Source: Oscillospiraceae bacterium (GTDB lineage Bacteria; Bacillota; Clostridia; Oscillospirales; Acutalibacteraceae). From it: DNA of 64,000 nucleotides. Numbering within the stretch: position 1 is the first letter of the stretch; each line of letters opens with the position of its first letter. Both the position numbers and the translations under genes were made by a program. The stretch spans positions 1-64,000 of the forward strand of contig SVPA01000006.1 of NCBI GenBank assembly GCA_015066085.1, written 5' to 3'. Shown here in pieces: positions 1-7,103 of the stretch. The notes beneath the pieces are model-generated. The model was not told where the DNA came from and did not search any database. It worked only from the letters and a program-made list of their open reading frames with translations.

Positions 1-1
1 C

Positions 2-85
2 GCTCATAAGGGCAAAAACAAGGGAAAATACATAACATTTGAGTTTAAAGTTGCTGAAAAGCCCAGTAATATCAAGGGTTTTTAG
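2..85 (+). CDS. C-terminal end of an unidentified protein (5' end outside the window)
   Basis: An open frame enters from the left edge and ends at TAG 83-85, giving 27 residues rich in Lys and Gly (ending SNIKGF). The stretch is too short to assign. It lies beside a repeat cluster and the 3' end of a tRNA gene, so it may be the last gene of an integrated element, but that is inference. Confidence 0.35.
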   Translation, partial: AHKGKNKGKYITFEFKVAEKPSNIKGF

Positions 86-100
86 AGTGTAGGACAGTTA

Positions 101-199
101 ATGTCTGATAAATTCAAGTTTATCGAACTGATTATACCACACAAATATGAAAAATTCTACATATTAAAGCGAAAAGAAACCGGCAAGGCTCATTACTGA
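101..199 (+). CDS. Small open reading frame, 32 residues, unrecognised
   Basis: ATG at 101 and TGA at 197-199 encode a basic, aromatic-rich peptide (motif HKYEKFYILKRKE). Only a weak GGA stands upstream as a ribosome binding site. It could be a real small gene, a remnant of an integrated element, or chance. Confidence 0.2.
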   Translation: MSDKFKFIELIIPHKYEKFYILKRKETGKAHY

Positions 200-235
200 C
201 AAAAAAGTCTATAGATGGAACATACGCCTGTGCAA

Positions 236-311
236 ATTAGCAGGATTTTACTAAAAATTTGATTAGCAGGCGATTAGCAAAACGCCTATTTTCTGCTAAT
301 TTCTTGCTAAT
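236..311. repeat. Cluster of five ATTAGCA heptamers (three direct, two inverted)
   Basis: ATTAGCA occurs at 236-242, 262-268 and 273-279, and its complement TGCTAAT at 294-300 and 305-311. The cluster lies about 120 bp from the 3' end of tRNA-Arg. Closely spaced direct and inverted heptamers are typical of recombinase arm sites, iterons or operators. Which of these applies is inference. Confidence 0.6.
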
Positions 312-393
312 CGGGATATGGTAAAATTTTGATTCTGTTTACCCCCTAAAGATGAAAAACTCACTCAAGAAAATGAGCGAGCAAGAAAAAGTA

Positions 394-429
394 AAAGTGC
401 CGAGAAACCTTGATTTCTCGGCACTTTTT
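394..429 (-). terminator. Rho-independent terminator for tRNA-Arg
   Basis: The stem AAAGTGCCGAGAAA pairs with TTTCTCGGCACTTT, with T-rich flanks on both sides. It abuts the encoded CCA end of the tRNA and would end the minus-strand tRNA transcript. It is symmetric enough to act in both directions. Confidence 0.8.
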
Positions 430-505
430 GGCGCGCCCGAAGGAATTCGAATCCCCGACCTTCCGCTTAGGAGGCGGACGCTCTATCCTGCTGAGCTACG
501 GACGC
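429..505 (-). tRNA. tRNA-Arg (anticodon CCT), CCA encoded
   Basis: Read on the minus strand, acceptor strands GCGTCCG and CGGGCGC pair with one G-T wobble. The D-arm region GTAGCTCAGCAGGATAGAGC, anticodon loop CTCCTAA (anticodon CCT, decoding AGG) and T-loop GGTTCGAAT-like sequence GGATTCGAATTCC are all present. Discriminator G is followed by genome-encoded CCA at 431-429. Its 3' end faces the left edge of the window, the usual side for tRNA-targeted integration. Confidence 0.95.
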
Positions 506-557
506 ATATTTATTAAACTAAAAAGCATACCTATCTTATAATAAAACAAGATAGTTG

Positions 558-1031
558 TCAACGCTTCTTAAAACAAAAAAGAAACTGAATAAGATTTGTG
601 ATATTTCCTGTCTGTAAAACGAGGTATATTATGCTCCAAACGGTAAGGCGGACCGTTTCGGTAATACCCGAAAGGGAAACGGCAAGGAAAATAAGAGCGG
701 CAGAGAGAAGATTTATAACAAGAAAAACGCCCGAAAAGGCAAGAAGCAGAGCGCAGAAAAGTTTTCTTGGCGGATTTAAGGCACCAAGAACGGTCAGAAC
801 AATTCCGCCGATATAATAAAGGGCAATAACAAAGTAGTAAAAATTCAGACCAAGTTCTGAATAATAGAAAAACAAAGAATGGCTTTCGTTGTTTATTGAA
901 AGCAGATTATATTGACCCGACCCGCTTATGTTTGGCAGTAAAGGGGCAACCCCTAAAAGCAGAAAAACAAAACAACTTATAAACCAGCGTATACGGTTGT
1001 TTGTAAAATATGCGGAAATTCTTTCGTTCAT
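558..1031 (-). CDS. Small multi-pass membrane protein, unknown function
   Basis: A 157-residue protein with about four hydrophobic segments (near residues 15-35, 60-85, 90-113 and 123-150) and a basic tail (CFKKR). I do not recognise a family. The start is placed at the ATG at 1031 because AGGAAG sits six bases upstream of it. A second in-frame ATG at 1037 directly abuts that Shine-Dalgarno sequence and is unlikely to be used. It is monocistronic, behind a good promoter at 1088-1060, and downstream transcription runs toward the tRNA-Arg gene. Confidence 0.7.
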   Translation of the reverse strand: MNERISAYFTNNRIRWFISCFVFLLLGVAPLLPNISGSGQYNLLSINNESHSLFFYYSELGLNFYYFVIALYYIGGIVLTVLGALNPPRKLFCALLLAFSGVFLVINLLSAALIFLAVSLSGITETVRLTVWSIIYLVLQTGNITNLIQFLFCFKKR

Positions 1032-1059
1032 ATACATCTTCCTAAAAGTATTTGATAAA

Positions 1060-1088
1060 ATAATATCATTTTAAAAGCAAAAATGCAA
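1060..1088 (-). promoter_or_regulatory. Sigma-A type promoter of the small membrane protein
   Basis: On the minus strand, TTGCAT (1088-1083) and TATTAT (1065-1060) are separated by 17 bases, about 30 bases upstream of the start at 1031. Confidence 0.6.
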
Positions 1089-1178
1089 CCCCCTTAAGTC
1101 TTACAAGGGTAAAGGCAAGTAAATAGGGCAAAATTTGGTTCCAAAACCGATTTCGTCCCTAATAGCAACTCCCTAATG

Positions 1179-1207
1179 TTGACACGATAGTTTTGTCGTG
1201 TTAAAAT
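1179..1207 (+). promoter_or_regulatory. pncA-nadE promoter with an overlapping inverted repeat
   Basis: TTGACA (1179-1184), a 17-base spacer and TAAAAT (1202-1207) form a near-consensus promoter. An inverted repeat ACACGA-N8-TCGTGT (1182-1201) fills the spacer, where a bound repressor would block polymerase. A NAD-responsive repressor is plausible given the genes, but no regulator gene lies beside it, so its identity is inference. Confidence 0.7.
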
Positions 1208-1231
1208 CATCTTAAAAAGGTGAGTGATTAT

Positions 1232-1756
1232 GTGAAAAGTTTTTTAGTTGTTGTTGATATGCAAACCGACTTTGTAGATGGCGCGCTCGGAACCCCCGAA
1301 GCCGTAAAGATTTTGCCCTCGGTTTGCCAAAAAATTAAAAATTTTAAGGGCGATATAATAGCAACCCTCGATACTCATAGTGAAAACTACCTTTCTACCG
1401 CCGAAGGTAAAAAACTGCCTGTTGCCCACTGTATAAAGGGCAGCGTCGGTTGGAATCTTCACCCCGAAGTTTCTGCAGTCCTAAACGAGAAAAACCATAC
1501 CGTTTTAGAAAAACCAACCTTTGGCTCGGTTGACCTTCCTGACATAATTAGAGAAATGGCAGGGGATAATGATTTTGAGATTACTCTTATCGGCCTTTGT
1601 ACAGATATTTGCGTTGTTTCAAACGCCCTTCTTTTAAAGGCAAACTTCCCCGAAAAGAAAATAGCGGTAGAATCGGCCCTTTGTGCCGGAGTTACCCCCG
1701 AAACCCACGCCGCCGCCCTTACCACTATGAAAATGTGTCAGATAGAGGTGCAGTAA
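1232..1756 (+). CDS. pncA: Nicotinamidase (isochorismatase-like cysteine hydrolase)
   Basis: Hydrolyses nicotinamide to nicotinate and ammonia in NAD salvage. With the start at GTG 1232 (AGGTGA eight bases upstream) the protein has 174 residues. The expected catalytic triad is visible as D9 (VVDMQTDF), K94 (LEKPTFG) and C127 (LCTDICVVSNA), and metal ligands as D47, H49 and H66. An earlier GTG at 1220 overlaps the Shine-Dalgarno sequence and is less likely. The stop overlaps the nadE start by one base (TAATG), so the two are co-translated. PncA makes nicotinate, while NadE completes NAD several steps later. Confidence 0.88.
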   Translation: MKSFLVVVDMQTDFVDGALGTPEAVKILPSVCQKIKNFKGDIIATLDTHSENYLSTAEGKKLPVAHCIKGSVGWNLHPEVSAVLNEKNHTVLEKPTFGSVDLPDIIREMAGDNDFEITLIGLCTDICVVSNALLLKANFPEKKIAVESALCAGVTPETHAAALTTMKMCQIEVQ

Positions 1757-2493
1757 TGTATAACTTTAATGCCGAAAAAGTAAAAAAAGACTGTATAGAG
1801 TGGATTAAATCCTTTTTTGCCGAAAACGGAAAGGACTGTAACGCCGTTATAGGAATTTCGGGCGGAAAAGACAGTTCGGTTGCCGCCGCCCTTTGTGTAG
1901 AAGCGCTTGGAGCCGACCGAGTTATAGGCGTTTTAATGCCCTGCGGAGTTCAGCATGATATCGACGCCGCTTACGCCCTTGTAAACCACCTTGGCATTCG
2001 ACATTTTGAAGTAAACGTTAAAGATGCGGTAGAGGGTATTAAATCGGCTCTTCCTAAAAACCTTGAAATTACCGCCCAAACGGTTACAAACATTCCCCCC
2101 CGAATTCGAATGACAACCCTTTACGCTATTTCCCAAAGTTTAAACGGCAGGGTAGTAAACACCTGTAATTTAAGCGAAGACTGGGTTGGCTATTCAACCC
2201 GCTATGGCGATGCTGCGGGAGATTTTTCGCCTCTTTGCAACCTAACCGTTGCCGAAGTTAAAGAAATTGGCTCGCTTTTAGGCCTACCCGAAAATTTAGT
2301 AGAAAAAACCCCGATAGACGGCCTTTGCGGTAAAACCGACGAAGAAAATTTAGGCTTTACCTATGCCGTGCTCGACCGATATATCAGAACGGGCGAAATA
2401 GACGACGTTAAAACCAAAGAACTTATTGATAAAAAGCATAAGGCAAACCTGTTTAAGCTACAACTTATGCCAAGTTTTAAACCCGAAATATAA
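1756..2493 (+). CDS. nadE: NAD+ synthetase, ammonia-dependent type
   Basis: Amidates deamido-NAD to NAD using ATP. The 245-residue protein carries the PP-loop SGGKDS at residues 35-40 and the conserved NLSEDWVGYSTRYGDAAGDF block. It lacks an N-terminal nitrilase-type glutaminase domain, so it should use ammonia directly. The start is the ATG that overlaps the pncA stop, with GAGGTG just upstream. An open frame continues further upstream inside pncA but has no ribosome binding site. The gene ends before a terminator at 2495-2535, so pncA-nadE is a closed two-gene operon. Confidence 0.93.
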   Translation: MYNFNAEKVKKDCIEWIKSFFAENGKDCNAVIGISGGKDSSVAAALCVEALGADRVIGVLMPCGVQHDIDAAYALVNHLGIRHFEVNVKDAVEGIKSALPKNLEITAQTVTNIPPRIRMTTLYAISQSLNGRVVNTCNLSEDWVGYSTRYGDAAGDFSPLCNLTVAEVKEIGSLLGLPENLVEKTPIDGLCGKTDEENLGFTYAVLDRYIRTGEIDDVKTKELIDKKHKANLFKLQLMPSFKPEI

Positions 2494-2494
2494 A

Positions 2495-2535
2495 AATTAA
2501 TGGTCAACAGTAGTGCTGTTGGCCTTTAATTTTTG
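2495..2535 (+). terminator. Terminator after nadE
   Basis: GGTCAACAG pairs with CTGTTGGCC over nine pairs with one G-T, loop TAGTG, flanked by A-rich and T-rich tracts ending in TTTAATTTTT. Confidence 0.8.
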
Positions 2536-2542
2536 AAACCAT

Positions 2543-2571
2543 TTGCTTTTTTGCATATTATGTATTATAAT
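2543..2571 (+). promoter_or_regulatory. cysK promoter
   Basis: TTGCTT (2543-2548), 17-base spacer, TATAAT (2566-2571). It lies downstream of an in-frame ATG at 2533, so that ATG cannot be the start of the cysK product made from this promoter. Confidence 0.7.
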
Positions 2572-2601
2572 ACAAAAATCAAGACTACGGAGGAATTTCG
2601 T

Positions 2602-3528
2602 TTGGTTTACTTAAATGTTTTAGAGGCTATCGGCAACACACCAATTATAAAACTTTCAAAAATTGTACCCGAAAATTGTGCCGAAGTTTTAGTTAAATAC
2701 GAAGGCGTAAATATCGGCGGTTCTATTAAAACCCGAACCGCATACAGTATGATATGCGAAGCCGAAAAAAAGGGAATTATAAATAAAGATACCGTTATTG
2801 TTGAACCTACAAGCGGTAACCAGGGTATCGGCCTTGCGCTTATCGGCGCGGTAAAGGGTTATAAGGTTAAAATTATTATGCCCGATTCGGTTAGCGAAGA
2901 ACGCCGTAAACTTATTAAAGCCTATGGCGCCGACCTCGTTTTAATTCATGATGATGGCGATATTGGTAAATGTATAAACGAATGTTTAGAAACCGCCCTT
3001 AATATGGCTAAAAAAGATAAAAACGTTTGGGTTCCCCAACAGTTCGAAAACCCCGACAACCCCCTTGTTCATAAAAAACATACCGCCCTTGAAATTCTGG
3101 AAGCGGTAGATGGCGAAATTCACGGCTTTTGTTCGGGAATAGGAACTGGCGGTACCCTTTCGGGAATTGGCGGAAAACTTAAAGAGCATAACCCTAATAT
3201 TGTAATTTGGGCGGCCGAACCCCAAAACGCGGCCATTCTTTCGGGCGGAAATATCGGAACCCACCTTCAAATGGGAATAGGCGACGGCCTTATCCCCGAA
3301 AATCTCGATATGGAAATTTTCAATGATGTAACAATTATTACCGATCAAGAAGCAATAGGAACAACTAAACGACTCATTCGCGAAGAGGGAATCCTTTGCG
3401 GAATTTCAAGCGGAACTAACGTTGCCGCCGCAATAAAACTGGCTAGGGAACTAGGCCCGGGTAAAAGGGTAGTAACCGTACTCCCCGATACCGGCGAACG
3501 CTATTTTAGCACCGAACTTTTTGATTAA
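2602..3528 (+). CDS. cysK: Cysteine synthase (O-acetylserine sulfhydrylase family)
   Basis: PLP enzyme that makes cysteine from O-acetylserine and sulfide. The start is TTG at 2602, eight bases after GGAGG and downstream of the promoter, giving 308 residues, the usual family length. The PLP lysine is in GGSIKTRTA (K43), the substrate loop is TSGNQG, the glycine-rich phosphate cup is SGIGTGGTLSG, and the C-terminus ends DTGERYFSTELF as in CysK. It is monocistronic between two terminators. Cystathionine beta-synthase-like activity is possible but the C-terminal motif favours CysK. Confidence 0.9.
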   Translation: MVYLNVLEAIGNTPIIKLSKIVPENCAEVLVKYEGVNIGGSIKTRTAYSMICEAEKKGIINKDTVIVEPTSGNQGIGLALIGAVKGYKVKIIMPDSVSEERRKLIKAYGADLVLIHDDGDIGKCINECLETALNMAKKDKNVWVPQQFENPDNPLVHKKHTALEILEAVDGEIHGFCSGIGTGGTLSGIGGKLKEHNPNIVIWAAEPQNAAILSGGNIGTHLQMGIGDGLIPENLDMEIFNDVTIITDQEAIGTTKRLIREEGILCGISSGTNVAAAIKLARELGPGKRVVTVLPDTGERYFSTELFD

Positions 3529-3530
3529 TA

Positions 3531-3563
3531 AAAAAGCAGAGCGAAAGCTCTGCTTTTATTTTT
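3531..3563. terminator. Bidirectional terminator between cysK and the AraC gene
   Basis: AAAGCAGAGC-GAAA-GCTCTGCTTT with A and T tracts on both sides. It ends cysK on plus and the AraC-family gene on minus. Confidence 0.85.
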
Positions 3564-4329
3564 ATAAATATTTGCTTTTTGCCGCCCTTCTTATTTCTAA
3601 AGGGGTGGCGTTTTTATATTTTTTTAAAATTTTTCTAAAATAAGAGGTAGAACTAAAACCCAAAGAGGAACTGATTTCTTCTACCGAACTTCCCGTAGTA
3701 GAAAGTAGCGAAACCGCCCTTTCGCATAAAAGCATAAGCCTTATATCGTTAGGGGTTTTGCCTAAATGGCGCTTAAATAAAATATATATTCCCGATTCGC
3801 TAACGCCGCAAAACCGCGCCGCATCGGAAATTTTGGCTTCGGGGTTATCGCGCAAAAACTCGGTAGCCTTTTCTATAACCGAAACGGTTAAAAACTGACT
3901 TGCCTCTATCATATCTTTGCTGCAAAGTTCAAAAAAGTAATAGAGTTTTCCTATATTTACGGCCTTTTCTTCAAGTTCCCGGGTTAGTTCTTCAAAAAGG
4001 GAAGAAGTTTCGGCGGTTAGCGGTATTTTTTGAAGAATAAAATACTTATTTATAGGGGTAAATCTAAACCCGAAAGAATATAGTTCGCAGTTTTCGCGAG
4101 GGCTGCCGAACCATTGCGACTGGTAACAAAGTCCGCGCGGAATATAAAAAACGTCGCCGGCCGTTAGGTTTAAAATATCGCCCTTTTGGGTTTTAATTTT
4201 AGCCGAGCCTTTTTTAAGGTAGCCAAAATAGTGGTACTCAATAGGGCGCTTGGAGTTGTCGGTCAGGAGGACCTTGTTATACTTAAAAAGATTAAAACTG
4301 AAACTATTAAAGAACTCTGTGTTGTTAAT
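3562..4329 (-). CDS. AraC-family regulator with N-terminal cupin domain, apparent ATT start
   Basis: Likely controls the divergent operon starting at 4435. The frame runs unbroken for 255 codons from an ATT at 4329 to the stop at 3562. Residues about 1-140 look like an AraC cupin sensor (YHYFGYLKKGSAKI, GDVFYIPRGLCYQSQW). Residues 155-250 are the double helix-turn-helix (ISDAARFCGVSESGIYILFK; VEEISSSLGFSSTSYFRKILKK). The first ATG, at 3912, would leave only the DNA-binding half. No ATG, GTG or TTG exists in frame upstream of it, and an in-frame TAA lies at 4335-4333. The Shine-Dalgarno AAAGGGGG stands nine bases before ATT 4329, so an AUU start is the best reading. A sequencing error is the alternative. 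Confidence 0.75.
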   Translation of the reverse strand: MNNTEFFNSFSFNLFKYNKVLLTDNSKRPIEYHYFGYLKKGSAKIKTQKGDILNLTAGDVFYIPRGLCYQSQWFGSPRENCELYSFGFRFTPINKYFILQKIPLTAETSSLFEELTRELEEKAVNIGKLYYFFELCSKDMIEASQFLTVSVIEKATEFLRDNPEAKISDAARFCGVSESGIYILFKRHLGKTPNDIRLMLLCERAVSLLSTTGSSVEEISSSLGFSSTSYFRKILKKYKNATPLEIRRAAKSKYL

Positions 4330-4386
4330 GGGTTAAAACCCCCTTTAAATTAGAGAATATTACCTCTTTTGTTATAGTATAGACTA

Positions 4387-4415
4387 TTGAAAATACCTTT
4401 GTCAAGAAATATAAT
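4387..4415 (+). promoter_or_regulatory. Promoter of the five-gene catabolic operon
   Basis: TTGAAA (4387-4392), 17-base spacer, TATAAT (4410-4415), then GAGGTG before ATG 4435. Upstream, AT-rich dyads (TATAGTATA near 4375) lie between this promoter and the divergent AraC gene and could hold the regulator site. Confidence 0.7.
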
Positions 4416-4434
4416 AAAAACGAGGTGACTTATT

Positions 4435-5451
4435 ATGGAAAATAGACGCATTATATTCACAAAACCCCGTGTTGCAGAGTTGCAAATTCACGAAATTGAC
4501 GACCCTGCTCCAAACGAAGTTCAGGTTAAGCTTTTGATTTCAACCATCAGTAGCGGAACCGAACGTTCAAACATTCTCGGCAGCACCACAGTTTCTTGGT
4601 CCAGACCCGAAGAACCCGAGCCGATTTTCCCCCGTGCTTTAGGTTATAGCTCTTCTGGCGTTGTTACCAAGGTTGGTGCAAACGTTAAGAACTTTGCCGA
4701 GGGCGACAGAGTAGGCCTTTCTTGGTCAACTCATAGCGAATATTTAAACATTGTTGCTAATAATGTTCATAAATTAGATGATAGCATTTCGCTTTCCGAC
4801 GGCGCATTAGCCCATATCGCAACCTTTCCTCTTGCCGCTATTAGAAAATGCCGCTTTGAAGTTGGCGAATCGGCAATAGTAATGGGAATGGGCGTTTTAG
4901 GTATGTTTGCCGTTCAACTTTTAAAGATTAGCGGCGCTGCTCCCATTATTGCGGTAGACCCTAACCCCCAAAAACGCGAACAAGCCCTAACCCTTGGTGC
5001 CGACTATGCGTTCGACCCGTTCGCCCCCGACTTTGCAAAAACCGTTAAAGAGTTAACCTACGGCGGTGCTAATATCGGTATCGAAGTTACTGGCGTTGGC
5101 GCTGGTCTTAACGGAATTTTAGACTGTATGGCTCGTTTTGGCCGAGTTGCCCTTTTAGGTTGCACCAGAGAAAGCGACTTTACTATCGACTACTACCGTA
5201 AGGTTCATGGTCCCGGAGTTACTCTTGTTGGCGCCCATACCAATGCAAGACCCAGAGGAGAATCTTCCCACGGTTGGTGGACCGAACGCGCCGACTTTGA
5301 AGCCGTTTTAAAACTTACTAAATTTGGTCGAATTAAACTTTCTTCTTTGGTAGAAGAGGTTCACTCTCCAAACGAAGCCCCCGAAGTGTATACCCGCCTT
5401 TGCGACGAAAAAACCTTCCCCTTAGTTCAGTTCGATTGGAGTAAACTATAA
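4435..5451 (+). CDS. Medium-chain dehydrogenase/reductase (zinc-alcohol-dehydrogenase-like)
   Basis: A 338-residue NAD(P)-dependent oxidoreductase of the MDR superfamily. The GroES-like half ends near residue 130, and the Rossmann half carries VMGMGVLGMFAVQLL and the acidic end of strand two, AVDPNP. In the substrate half the usual catalytic zinc Cys is replaced in the SSGTER motif, a form also seen in BchC-like and sugar-pathway MDR proteins. It probably oxidises a polyol or sugar hydroxyl. It is the first gene of a tight operon whose next gene starts on its last base. The exact substrate is unknown. Confidence 0.75.
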   Translation: MENRRIIFTKPRVAELQIHEIDDPAPNEVQVKLLISTISSGTERSNILGSTTVSWSRPEEPEPIFPRALGYSSSGVVTKVGANVKNFAEGDRVGLSWSTHSEYLNIVANNVHKLDDSISLSDGALAHIATFPLAAIRKCRFEVGESAIVMGMGVLGMFAVQLLKISGAAPIIAVDPNPQKREQALTLGADYAFDPFAPDFAKTVKELTYGGANIGIEVTGVGAGLNGILDCMARFGRVALLGCTRESDFTIDYYRKVHGPGVTLVGAHTNARPRGESSHGWWTERADFEAVLKLTKFGRIKLSSLVEEVHSPNEAPEVYTRLCDEKTFPLVQFDWSKL

Positions 5452-6446
5452 TGAACAAGGTTAGAATTGCTCAAATCGGAACAAGTGCTAACAGCCACGG
5501 TATCTATATTTTCGATAGCCTTAAAAAACTGCCCGACCTTTTCGAAATAGTAGGTTATGCTTTGCCCGAAAACGAACGGAATAAATTTCCCAATCGAATG
5601 CAGGTTTTCGAAGGCTATACCGAAATGTCGGTAGAAGAAATTTTAGCCGACCCTACTATTACTGCGGTAACTATCGAAACCGAAGAAATTTATCTTACAA
5701 AATATGCTATTCTTGCCGCAAAGGCAGGAAAGCATGTTCATATGGAAAAACCGGGCGGACTGTCTTTACCCGAATTCGAAGAACTAATTGCTATTATGAA
5801 ACAAAGCGGTAAGGTTTTCCATACAGGCTATATGTATAGGTATAACCCCTATGTTTTAGAACTTGTAGATAGAATCAAAAACGGAGAACTGGGCGAAATT
5901 TTAAGCGTAGAAGCCCAAATGAACTGTCCCCATACCGTAACGGTTAGAAAATGGCTTTCTACCTTTGGCGGCGGAATGATGTTCTTCTTAGGTTGCCACC
6001 TTATCGACCTTGTGATGCAACTAAACGGAATACCTAATAAGGTTACTCCGTTTAACAAATGCACGGGGACCGGCGCTGCCTCTAAAGATTTTGGCTTTGC
6101 CGTTTTGGAATATGACAACGGAACTTCGTTTGTTAAGGTAAACGCTAACGAACTCGGCGGTTTTGTAAGGCGCCAACTCGTTGTTACGGGAACTCGCGGA
6201 ACAGTAGAATTAAAACCGTTTGAAGTTTACGCTCCGGGCGGCCAATATACCCAAAAAACCGAATACACCTCTACCGATTGGCATGACCCCGGTCAAACCG
6301 AAAAAAGCGATATTTTCGACCGCTATGACCCAATGATGACCGCCTTCGCCCAAATGGTAAACGGCGAAAAAGAAAACCCCTATACCCTCGACTACGAACT
6401 CGAACTTTATAAAACGGTTCTAAGGTGTTGCGGCGAAAATGTCTAA
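5451..6446 (+). CDS. Gfo/Idh/MocA-family oxidoreductase
   Basis: A 331-residue NAD(P)-dependent sugar or cyclitol dehydrogenase. The N-terminal Rossmann domain starts VRIAQIGTSA, and the family motif EKPGG (E99-K100-P101) contains the catalytic lysine. The C-terminal alpha/beta domain includes GGGMMFFLGCHLIDL, whose His and Asp match the family's catalytic HxxD-like position. It overlaps the MDR gene by one base and the next gene by eight, so the three are translationally coupled. It probably acts on the same pathway as the flanking dehydrogenases, for example through a keto-sugar intermediate (inference). Confidence 0.85.
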   Translation: MNKVRIAQIGTSANSHGIYIFDSLKKLPDLFEIVGYALPENERNKFPNRMQVFEGYTEMSVEEILADPTITAVTIETEEIYLTKYAILAAKAGKHVHMEKPGGLSLPEFEELIAIMKQSGKVFHTGYMYRYNPYVLELVDRIKNGELGEILSVEAQMNCPHTVTVRKWLSTFGGGMMFFLGCHLIDLVMQLNGIPNKVTPFNKCTGTGAASKDFGFAVLEYDNGTSFVKVNANELGGFVRRQLVVTGTRGTVELKPFEVYAPGGQYTQKTEYTSTDWHDPGQTEKSDIFDRYDPMMTAFAQMVNGEKENPYTLDYELELYKTVLRCCGENV

Positions 6447-7095
6447 CACTCGTTTATATTGCCTTTGCTATGCCGATTCGGCCTTGACCGAAAATATGGT
6501 TTTTCGAGGCGGGTCTAAAGATATTTTAGTTCCTATAACCCTGTCGGTTTATCTTATTAGAACACAAGATAAAAACATTTTAATCGACGCGGGTTGTAAT
6601 ACCTTGCCGGGTTTTGAAACCTATAACCATTATAGCCCCGCCTTTGTTTTAAGGCAGTTAGGACTAACGGCAGCCGATATTACCGACCTCGTTATTACCC
6701 ACGCCCACCACGACCATATCGAAGCGGCCCGCTATTTTAAAAACGCTACCCTTCATATTACTGCCGAAGAATATTCTCTGGGTAAAAAGTTTATCCCCGA
6801 AGACATGGCGGTAAACCTTATAGAAAACGAACTTTCTTTTGGCGAGAACATAAAGGTAATAAAATGGGGCGGCCATAGTAAAGGTTCGGCAATAGTCGAA
6901 ATAAACCATAAGGATACGGTTTATGTTCTTTGCGGGGACGAATGTTACGTTAGCGACTGTATAAAGAATAAAATTCCTTCGGGAATAACCGTAAACGAGC
7001 AAAAAACTAAAGAGTTTGTTTTAAAGTATTCTGAAAAAGGCTATACGCCGCTATATTTTCACGATAAAGAAAATAAAACAAAACAAATTTTTTAA
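6439..7095 (+). CDS. Metallo-beta-lactamase-fold hydrolase (lactonase-like)
   Basis: A 218-residue hydrolase with the binuclear metal motif HAHHDH at residues 88-93, a further metal His in GGHSKGS, and an Asp in CGDECY. The overall form resembles AttM/AiiA-type lactonases. In a sugar-oxidation operon such an enzyme could open a lactone made by the upstream dehydrogenases, which is inference. It overlaps the Gfo/Idh/MocA gene by eight bases. Confidence 0.8.
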   Translation: MSNTRLYCLCYADSALTENMVFRGGSKDILVPITLSVYLIRTQDKNILIDAGCNTLPGFETYNHYSPAFVLRQLGLTAADITDLVITHAHHDHIEAARYFKNATLHITAEEYSLGKKFIPEDMAVNLIENELSFGENIKVIKWGGHSKGSAIVEINHKDTVYVLCGDECYVSDCIKNKIPSGITVNEQKTKEFVLKYSEKGYTPLYFHDKENKTKQIF

Positions 7096-7103
7096 AAAAG
7101 CCT

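Noticed and set aside
236..311. CRISPR array from the ATTAGCA repeats
   Set aside because: Units are seven bases, irregularly spaced and in both orientations, with no cas genes.
1597..1755. N-terminal extension of NadE into pncA
   Set aside because: NadE proteins start near MYNFNAEKV, and the ATG at 1756 has GAGGTG and overlaps the pncA stop.
2533..2601. N-terminal extension of CysK from ATG 2533
   Set aside because: The promoter -10 box at 2566-2571 lies downstream of this ATG, and TTG 2602 has a perfectly spaced GGAGG.
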